From positions 1-5,429 of the forward strand of contig CALJGH010000246.1 in assembly GCA_938073925.1 (NCBI GenBank): a stretch of 5,429 nucleotides of DNA, given 5' to 3'. This DNA comes from an uncultured Nitrospinaceae bacterium (GTDB lineage Bacteria; Nitrospinota; Nitrospinia; Nitrospinales; VA-1). Below the pieces are notes generated by a model. The model ran no database searches. It saw only the letters and a program-made list of their open reading frames with translations, and had not been told where the DNA came from. Position numbers and translations under genes: made by a program. Shown in pieces: positions 1 through 4,519 of the stretch. Each line of letters starts with the position of its first letter. The stretch's first letter is position 1.

Positions 1-120
1 AATTGGATAGCCTCTTTAATAATGAAGTAATTGACCCTCTATGGCTTCATAGGAAGAGTGATTGTGTAAACAAAATTGTTACAAGTTATTCAATTCAAGG
101 CGGTTGACAGATTTACATTC

Positions 121-237
121 CTTCCTACAGTTGAAGATACTTCACAGAGAATCGGTCAGAATCAGGAAGCCGCCAGTGAGTTGTCGAACATGGCTGCTGA
201 TTTGCAAAAACTGGTAGGACAGTTTAAATACTCATAA
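121..237 (+). pseudogene. C-terminal remnant of a methyl-accepting chemotaxis protein
   Basis: Reading frame 1 up to the TAA at 235-237 gives a peptide containing EDTSQRIGQNQEAASELSNM followed by AADLQKLVGQFKYS. This is the typical end of a methyl-accepting chemotaxis protein: the last coiled-coil turns (ASELSxMAxxLQ) and the closing LVGQFK motif that follows the signalling domain. A whole receptor has several hundred residues. Here the same frame meets a TAA at 67-69, and the residues between about 73 and 125 no longer look like receptor coiled coil. The other two forward frames over 1-120 do not recover it either. The likely history is a deletion or rearrangement that left only the 3' tail. 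The left boundary is approximate. A short expressed ORF (for example from TTG 76) cannot be excluded but has no convincing ribosome binding site. Confidence 0.65.
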
Positions 238-324
238 ACAGTATCTTCCCCTAGTCTTCTGAGAATATAAAGAATTTGTTTGCTTTGCAAGGTTAGAGGC
301 CGTATTTCCCCTCATTTATTGAAC

Positions 325-353
325 TTGATATTTGTCGTAGCTTCCCATAAATT
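325..353 (+). promoter_or_regulatory. possible sigma-70-type promoter for the tmk cluster (weak)
   Basis: TTGATA at 325-330 matches the -35 consensus at five of six positions. With a 17-base spacer it is followed by TAAATT at 348-353, a four-of-six match to TATAAT. It lies about 90 bases before the tmk start in the only sizeable non-coding region upstream of the cluster. In AT-rich DNA such matches are frequent by chance, so this is only a candidate. Confidence 0.2.
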
Positions 354-432
354 AAACTCTTGATTAAGAAAGCCTTTGCGTAATTTTCTCCACTATAGAA
401 AAATGGAATGGAGAAGTTTGAAGAATAACTTT

Positions 433-436
433 GGAG
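433..436 (+). promoter_or_regulatory. ribosome binding site that favours the TTG-446 start of tmk
   Basis: GGAG at 433-436 sits nine bases before the TTG at 446, a normal Shine-Dalgarno distance. The same bases would lie inside the gene if translation began at TTG 431, whose own upstream sequence offers only GAAG at 420-423. The in-frame TGA at 419-421 rules out any start further upstream. Confidence 0.5.
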
Positions 437-445
437 CAACTTAAA

Positions 446-1054
446 TTGAATCTTGGATTGTTAATTGTTTTTGAAGGTATCGACGGTACCGGCAAGAGCA
501 CTCAGTGCAAAATGCTGTCAGAGAGGCTAAGTGAAAAAGGAATTGGAAATATTTCTCTTGCGGAACCGACACGAGGAGAATGGGGAATGAAAATCCGTCA
601 ACTTTTAACGGAAGGTAGAAATGGGATTAGTCCGGAAGAAGAGTTGGCGTGGTTTATAAATGATAGAAAAGAAGATGTGGAACTCAATATCAATCCGGCC
701 TTGAAAGAGGGGAAAGTAGTGTTGATGGATCGTTATTATTTTTCCACTGCAGCTTATCAGGGTGCTTTAGGATTTGATCCAAAACAAATAAGAGAGGACA
801 ATGAGAAGTTCGCTCCGGTGCCGGATCGGGTTTTGATTTTTCATAATTCCCCAGAAAAAAGCCTGGAAAGAATTGAGTCTTCACGAGAAGAAAAAAGTGT
901 TTTTGAAAAACGTGATTATTTAATAGATGTGCAAAATATTTTTAAAAGTTTCACTGGCGCAAATATACGGTTTGTTTCAAGTGATGCATCTTTAGAGGAC
1001 GTTCATGCGCAGGTGTTGTGCGAAGTCCAAGACCTTTTTGAATTGAAATTATGA
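446..1054 (+). CDS. tmk: thymidylate kinase (dTMP kinase)
   Basis: Cytosolic enzyme that phosphorylates dTMP to dTDP with ATP, an essential step to dTTP. Numbered from TTG 446 (202 aa), the P-loop FEGIDGTGKST is at 9-19, an EPTRG dTMP-site motif at 40-44, the DRYYFSTAAYQG segment (DRY plus substrate-binding Gln) at 95-106, and the LID region with Arg147 and Arg156 near 145-160. Length is normal for bacterial Tmk (about 200-215 aa). No ATG is available in frame before the P-loop. TTG 431 gives a 207-aa form, but TTG 446 has the better GGAG ribosome binding site and leaves the short N-terminus (MNLGLLIVFEG) usual in the family. It is the first gene of a plus-strand cluster, and its TGA overlaps the ubiX ATG as ATGA. 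The family assignment is firm and the start is moderately sure. Confidence 0.94.
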   Translation: MNLGLLIVFEGIDGTGKSTQCKMLSERLSEKGIGNISLAEPTRGEWGMKIRQLLTEGRNGISPEEELAWFINDRKEDVELNINPALKEGKVVLMDRYYFSTAAYQGALGFDPKQIREDNEKFAPVPDRVLIFHNSPEKSLERIESSREEKSVFEKRDYLIDVQNIFKSFTGANIRFVSSDASLEDVHAQVLCEVQDLFELKL

Positions 1055-1605
1055 AACGTTTTGTTATTGCTATTACCGGCGCGAGCGGTGTGTGCTATGG
1101 GAAAAGGTTGTTTGATTGCCTTAAATCTCAGTCTGAAGTCCATGTGATTATTTCAGAGCGTGGCGCCGAGCTATTGAATATTGAATTGGGACTCCAACCT
1201 TCCTATTTTAAAGGAGACCATGTTACTTTACATAAGCCCACAAAGATAAACACTTCTATTGCCAGTGGTTCTTTTCGGGTTGATGGCATGGCAATCGTAC
1301 CTGCAAGCATGGGCACGATAGGCAGAATTGCTGCTGGAATTTCAGGTAACTTGATTGAGCGGGTAGCGGATGTCATGCTAAAAGAAAAGCGTAATCTAAT
1401 TGTCGTACCTAGAGAAGCACCCCTGAGCACAATTCATCTAAAAAACCTTCTATCGTTAGATCAGGCAGGTGCCGTAATACTTCCCGCTTCTCCAGGGTTT
1501 TATCAGGGGCAGAATTCTGTAGATAGCTTGGTGGATTTTGTTGTGGCAAGAATAATGGATCAGTTGGGGGCCGAACAGGATTTGATGCCTCCTTACGAAG
1601 TCTAA
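1051..1605 (+). CDS. ubiX: flavin prenyltransferase UbiX (prFMN synthase)
   Basis: Attaches a dimethylallyl group to reduced FMN to make prenylated FMN, the cofactor of UbiD-family decarboxylases. UbiX itself does not decarboxylate. At 184 aa it has normal length and starts MKRFVIAITGASG, with the flavin-phosphate GASG loop at 10-13. ASGSF lies at 71-75, VPASMGTIGRIAAGIS at 83-98, GNLIERVADVMLKEKR at 99-114, and the family signature VVPREAPLSTIHLKN at 118-132, followed by LPASPGFY at 144-151. The ATG overlaps the tmk stop by 4 bp and has no good Shine-Dalgarno of its own, suggesting translational coupling. No ubiD lies in the window, so the client enzyme (quinone synthesis or aromatic-acid decarboxylation) is unknown. 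The older label 3-octaprenyl-4-hydroxybenzoate carboxy-lyase refers to the same family. Confidence 0.95.
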   Translation: MKRFVIAITGASGVCYGKRLFDCLKSQSEVHVIISERGAELLNIELGLQPSYFKGDHVTLHKPTKINTSIASGSFRVDGMAIVPASMGTIGRIAAGISGNLIERVADVMLKEKRNLIVVPREAPLSTIHLKNLLSLDQAGAVILPASPGFYQGQNSVDSLVDFVVARIMDQLGAEQDLMPPYEV

Positions 1606-1617
1606 AAGTCCGTTATA

Positions 1618-2763
1618 ATGATTTATCTGGATAATGCTGCGACCACGCCAATGGATCCGGATATCATTGCCTCTCTACAGGATTATATGCGCGATCAATT
1701 CGCGAACAGTGGAGGAGTTTATAGCATTGGGCTTGATGCTAAAAATAAAATTGAGGAAGCCACTGAAGCCATAACCACTGCCTTAGGAATCCCTTCATCA
1801 CATAACCTCATATTCACAAGCGGGGGAACAGAATCGAATAACCTTTTTATTAAAGGACTCTGTTCTCCTGATAAAAAAACAGCATATTCAGGATTAGAGC
1901 ATCCCAGCATCACTGAAACTCTGAAATCGTTTAAAGAGTTTAGAAACGAACCCTTTTCCTTGTTGGAATTCAGCAAGGAAGGTCGTCTTGATTTATCCTG
2001 CCTCCCTTTACTAAAAGAAAAAAGCATCAGGCTTCTTTGCCTTTCTCATGTAAATAATGAGCTGGGCACAATTAACGATCCAGTTCCACTTATTTCCAGG
2101 TTAAAAAAAGATTCTCCACAGACGCGACTTTTTTTAGACGGGGTACAGGCGGTTGGAAAAATAAAAATCAATAAAACTATGTGGCCAGGCCTGGCGGGTT
2201 ATTCTTTGTCTGCGCATAAATTTCACGGTCCTAAAGGCATCGGGTTACTGGTCTATGATTCCAAGTTAACGTTGAACCCACAATTGCACGGGGGCAAACA
2301 ACAATTCGGAGTTCGTGCGGGAACCCTTCCCGTTCCTCTAATTATGGCCTTTGCAAAGGTTGTTGAATTAGCAACAGCGCGACAACAGGAAACAGAGAAT
2401 TACTTATTGAAGCTTCATGCCTATCTTATAGAGGGTTTGAAAAAATTGGATTTTTTAATTTTAATTAATTCGTCGTCCGATGATTTCCAGTGTCCATCAA
2501 TTGTTAACTTCAGCATCCCGCCAGTGGAAGGGGAGGTGATGTTGCATCATTTAGAAAAACAGGAGATTTTCGTTGGCATGGGGAGTGCTTGCAGTGCCTA
2601 TTCGAAGGAGCCTTCAAAAATTTTAATGGGAATAGGTTTGACTGAAGAGCAGGCGCGTTGCAGTCTCAGAATATCTTTTTCACAGAATAATAATTTTGAT
2701 GAGATAGATAGTTTTCTTCGGGCTCTTAAAAGTTCCTACGAAGTATTATTATCACTTTTTTAA
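1618..2763 (+). CDS. cysteine desulfurase (NifS/IscS family, probably the sulfur donor for ThiI)
   Basis: PLP enzyme that converts cysteine to alanine and holds the sulfur as a persulfide for transfer to acceptors. In the 381-aa protein the start MIYLDNAATTPMD is diagnostic. TSGGTESNN (67-75) and His95 in LEHPS form part of the PLP site, as do VNNELG (145-150) and Asp174-Gln177 in LDGVQAVG. SAHKFHGPKG carries the PLP lysine Lys201, and RAGTLPVP is at 233-240. The loop GMGSACSAYSKEPSK carries the persulfide cysteine Cys325. The usual GNPxSxH-type stretch near residue 30 is altered (ANSGGVYSIG). The ATG follows ubiX by 12 bp with no clear ribosome binding site, so coupling is likely. Gene order with thiI resembles the NifZ-ThiI pair of Bacillus. 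A general Fe-S role (IscS) cannot be excluded, so no symbol is given. Confidence 0.93.
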   Translation: MIYLDNAATTPMDPDIIASLQDYMRDQFANSGGVYSIGLDAKNKIEEATEAITTALGIPSSHNLIFTSGGTESNNLFIKGLCSPDKKTAYSGLEHPSITETLKSFKEFRNEPFSLLEFSKEGRLDLSCLPLLKEKSIRLLCLSHVNNELGTINDPVPLISRLKKDSPQTRLFLDGVQAVGKIKINKTMWPGLAGYSLSAHKFHGPKGIGLLVYDSKLTLNPQLHGGKQQFGVRAGTLPVPLIMAFAKVVELATARQQETENYLLKLHAYLIEGLKKLDFLILINSSSDDFQCPSIVNFSIPPVEGEVMLHHLEKQEIFVGMGSACSAYSKEPSKILMGIGLTEEQARCSLRISFSQNNNFDEIDSFLRALKSSYEVLLSLF

Positions 2764-2764
2764 A

Positions 2765-2768
2765 AGGA
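2765..2768 (+). promoter_or_regulatory. ribosome binding site of thiI
   Basis: AGGA at 2765-2768 (within AAAAGGAAC) lies directly behind the desulfurase stop codon. It is 11 bases before ATG 2780 and 8 bases before the adjacent in-frame TTG 2777. Spacing slightly favours TTG and codon preference favours ATG. The proteins differ by one residue. Confidence 0.45.
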
Positions 2769-2779
2769 ACAGCAGATTG

Positions 2780-3967
2780 ATGTGTGATCAAAGAACAATA
2801 TTAGTCCGTTACAATGAAATTGCATTAAAAGGACGAAATAGAAAATTTTTCGAGAAAACATTACTTAAGAATATCAAACGGTCCCTACCAAAGGATAAAG
2901 GTATAAAATACCGTGTTCCCCGAGGGAGAATTATGATTGATCTCCCAACTGCTGTTGCAGATGAATATGCTGATCGATTGAAAAAGATTCCAGGTATCAC
3001 TTCCTATAGTATTGGAATTACTATGGACCCTGACTTTGATGAAATTGCGGCATTGGGTGTTCAGTGGATTGAACCTTTAATGCAGACGGGGACTGAGTTT
3101 AAATTTTGTGTGAATACACGAAGGTCGGCAAAAACCTTTCCTCAAACATCTCCTGAAATAAATATGGAGGTGGGGTCTCGTATCATGTCCCAACTTAGTA
3201 CAAAGGGGCTTGTTGTAAATATAAAAGAGTCTCAGTTTACTCTTGAAATCGAAATTGGAATGAGTGGTACGGTGGTATTTCATACCCGAGAAATGGGCTT
3301 AGGTGGGTTGCCCGTAGGAAGTTCGGGCAGTGTGTTGTGCCTGTTGTCAGGGGGCATTGATAGTTCGGTCGCTGCATATCAGATGGCCTGTCGAGGCTGC
3401 AGGGTGCACTTTGTTTTTTTTGATAATCAACCTTTCTTAGGTCGTGGTGGCTACGACAAGGTATTGAAATTATCGAAAATTGTAAATGGCTATCAGAGAA
3501 GAGCGAAATTATTTGTCGTTCCCTTTCAGGATATCCAGGTGGCCATAAGGGATAACTGTCGTGAAGAGAATCGTGTGGTTTTGTATCGTAGGATGATGTA
3601 CCGCATTGCAAATGAGATTGCGACGAAATATGAAATGTTAGGTCTGGTTACTGGGGAATCCCTGGGGCAGGTAGCCTCACAAACTTTAGAAAATCTTGCT
3701 GCCGTTACGTGTGTAACATCCATGAATATTTTTCGCCCTTTAATTGCGATGAATAAGGAGGGGATCATAAAAATCGCAAAAGAAATCGAAACCTATGACG
3801 TTAGTATTCAACCGCAACCTGATTGTTGTTCTGTTTTTATGCCAGATAACCCGGTTACACGAGGGAAAATCCATTTCCTTGAGAATGACGAGGGGAAATA
3901 CCCCAGAAATGTTTTGAAAGAAGAAGCTTTGCGGGATATTGAGACGATTAAAGTAGACCTTCTATGA
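2780..3967 (+). CDS. thiI: tRNA 4-thiouridine synthetase / sulfurtransferase ThiI (no rhodanese domain)
   Basis: Adenylates U8 of tRNA with ATP and replaces the oxygen by sulfur, giving s4U, a near-UV-sensitive modification. Some ThiI also serve thiamine thiazole synthesis. The 395-aa protein opens with the family N-terminus RYNEIALKGRNRKFFEKTL (10-28), followed by a THUMP domain to about residue 165. The PP-loop SGGIDSS is at 190-196, and TGESLGQVASQTLENLAA (291-308) is a second conserved nucleotide-domain motif. QPDCCSVF carries the Cys349/Cys350 pair, which contains the family's conserved catalytic-domain cysteine. It ends about 45 residues after that pair, so the C-terminal rhodanese domain of the roughly 480-aa enterobacterial enzyme is absent, as in Bacillus-type ThiI of about 400 aa. 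The desulfurase 16 bp upstream (counted to ATG 2780) is the natural sulfur donor. TTG 2777 is an alternative start. Confidence 0.95.
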   Translation: MCDQRTILVRYNEIALKGRNRKFFEKTLLKNIKRSLPKDKGIKYRVPRGRIMIDLPTAVADEYADRLKKIPGITSYSIGITMDPDFDEIAALGVQWIEPLMQTGTEFKFCVNTRRSAKTFPQTSPEINMEVGSRIMSQLSTKGLVVNIKESQFTLEIEIGMSGTVVFHTREMGLGGLPVGSSGSVLCLLSGGIDSSVAAYQMACRGCRVHFVFFDNQPFLGRGGYDKVLKLSKIVNGYQRRAKLFVVPFQDIQVAIRDNCREENRVVLYRRMMYRIANEIATKYEMLGLVTGESLGQVASQTLENLAAVTCVTSMNIFRPLIAMNKEGIIKIAKEIETYDVSIQPQPDCCSVFMPDNPVTRGKIHFLENDEGKYPRNVLKEEALRDIETIKVDLL

Positions 3968-4456
3968 TGTCTGTATTTTTTTCACTATAGGTATTTTTGG
4001 AAGCTCTTTTAGTAGCTCTAAAATTGTTTTTTGTTTCAACGGGTGTACGGTTTCGCCTGCAATTTGACTGAGGGGTTCGAGCACAAAACGTCGTTGTGTC
4101 ATTTCAGGGTGAGGAAGGATAAGAACTTTAGAATCCATTATTAGTCCTTCGTAATCCAGTATATCGAGATCAATGATCCTGGGTCCCCATTTTTCCTTTC
4201 GGGTTCTTCCAAATTCTTGCTCAATATTTAAAAGAAGCTGAAGAAGCTCTTCAGGTGTAAGGGTAGTGAATACTTCTATTGTAGCGTTAACAAACCAAGC
4301 TTGGTTTGTTTTTCCTACGGGTTGCGACTCATATAGAGATGATTTAGCCGTGACATTTACTGATTCTGATTTGTTAACTAATGCAATGGCTTTTTCGCAA
4401 TTCTCTGCTGCTAAACCTATGTTCGATCCAACTCCTATTAAAGCTCTATGAGTCAT
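3962..4456 (-). CDS. folK: 2-amino-4-hydroxy-6-hydroxymethyldihydropteridine pyrophosphokinase (HPPK)
   Basis: Transfers pyrophosphate from ATP to 6-hydroxymethyl-dihydropterin, the step before dihydropteroate synthase in folate synthesis. From ATG 4456 the 164-aa protein begins MTHRALIGVGSNIG, the classic HPPK start (GSN at 10-12). It continues with NQAWFVNA (51-58), the pterin-side segment, and FGRTRKEKWGPRIIDLDIL (82-100). The latter matches the HPPK signature with Mg-binding Asp96 and Asp98 and ATP-binding Arg84 and Arg93. LPHPEMTQRRFVLEPL (114-129) follows. Length is normal. An in-frame TTG at 4471 adds five residues and has a better ribosome binding site (AGAGG at 4481-4477), so the start is uncertain. 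Its TAG overlaps the thiI TGA by 6 bp tail to tail. The aminotransferase gene ends 63 bp upstream on the same strand, so the two are probably co-transcribed. Confidence 0.95.
   Translation of the reverse strand: MTHRALIGVGSNIGLAAENCEKAIALVNKSESVNVTAKSSLYESQPVGKTNQAWFVNATIEVFTTLTPEELLQLLLNIEQEFGRTRKEKWGPRIIDLDILDYEGLIMDSKVLILPHPEMTQRRFVLEPLSQIAGETVHPLKQKTILELLKELPKIPIVKKIQTS
4289..4310. repeat. perfect 22-bp palindrome inside folK, with T5 on the plus strand
   Basis: The 22 bases centred on the AAGCTT at 4297-4302 equal their own reverse complement; the left half reads AACAAACCAAG. As RNA it could fold as a 9-bp stem with an AGCU loop. On the plus strand it runs directly into T bases (a run of five Ts at 4309-4313), which looks like an intrinsic terminator facing transcription coming from thiI. 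The minus strand has no T-run after it. The stem has only three G-C pairs, so termination would be modest. On the folK strand it encodes the conserved NQAWFVN segment, so coincidence under protein constraint is also possible. Confidence 0.6.
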
Positions 4457-4519
4457 TGAGCTCTTTCGCAATGAAACCTCTTATTTTTAAACTCAAAAAA
4501 TGAGCTGTAGTGTAGTGTT
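4457..4519 (-). other. aminotransferase-folK intergenic spacer with folK ribosome binding site
   Basis: This is a short AT-rich gap between two same-strand genes. On the minus strand it carries AGAGG (4481-4477), five bases before TTG 4471. A weaker AAAGAG (4466-4461) lies four bases before ATG 4456. A CTCA/TGAG inverted repeat around six A/T bases (4491-4503) makes only a four-pair stem and is not a credible terminator, which supports read-through into folK. Confidence 0.4.

Larger units (their letters stand above)
1..430. other. 430-bp region upstream of tmk without an intact gene
   Basis: No complete gene is visible in either direction. The only recognisable content is the chemotaxis-receptor C-terminal remnant ending at the TAA at 235-237. 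One frame (positions 3-107) is open from the window edge for 34 codons and ends in TGA, but the peptide resembles nothing I know and that length is expected by chance. From 238 to 430 all plus-strand frames are interrupted and the sequence is AT-rich, consistent with a leader or promoter region for the tmk cluster. I found no strong hairpin, riboswitch-like fold or tRNA here. Confidence 0.6.

Noticed and set aside
3..107. Open frame of 34 codons from the left edge ending in TGA (peptide end VTSYSIQGG)
   Set aside because: It matches no family I recognise, and a 34-codon open frame is expected fairly often by chance. It could be the end of a gene starting outside the window, but nothing supports this.
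104..131. Exact TTGACA at 104-109 as a promoter -35 box, with TACAGT at 126-131
   Set aside because: The -10 match is poor (four of six, 16-base spacer) and the site would fire into the receptor remnant more than 300 bases before tmk. Treated as chance.
391..398. CACTATAG present here and again at 3983-3990
   Set aside because: An 8-base match twice in 5.4 kb is not remarkable, and the second copy lies inside folK codons.
1719..2027. 102-codon minus-strand open frame inside the cysteine desulfurase
   Set aside because: It is antisense to conserved PLP-site motifs and has no family resemblance or convincing ribosome binding site. It is a shadow frame.
3237..3611. 124-codon minus-strand open frame inside thiI
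   Set aside because: It lies wholly antisense to a strongly conserved part of ThiI including the PP-loop, and its peptide is of no recognisable family. It is a shadow frame.
3955..3982. Possible terminator at the thiI end: AGAC (3955-3958) pairing with GTCT (3969-3972), then seven Ts at 3976-3982
   Set aside because: The stem has only four Watson-Crick pairs (six with wobbles) and a ten-base loop, which is too weak to call. The T-run belongs to Lys codons of folK on the other strand.
4506..4517. Short tandem TGTAG TGTAG TG between the aminotransferase and folK
   Set aside because: Two copies of five bases are too short to separate from chance, and no function is suggested.
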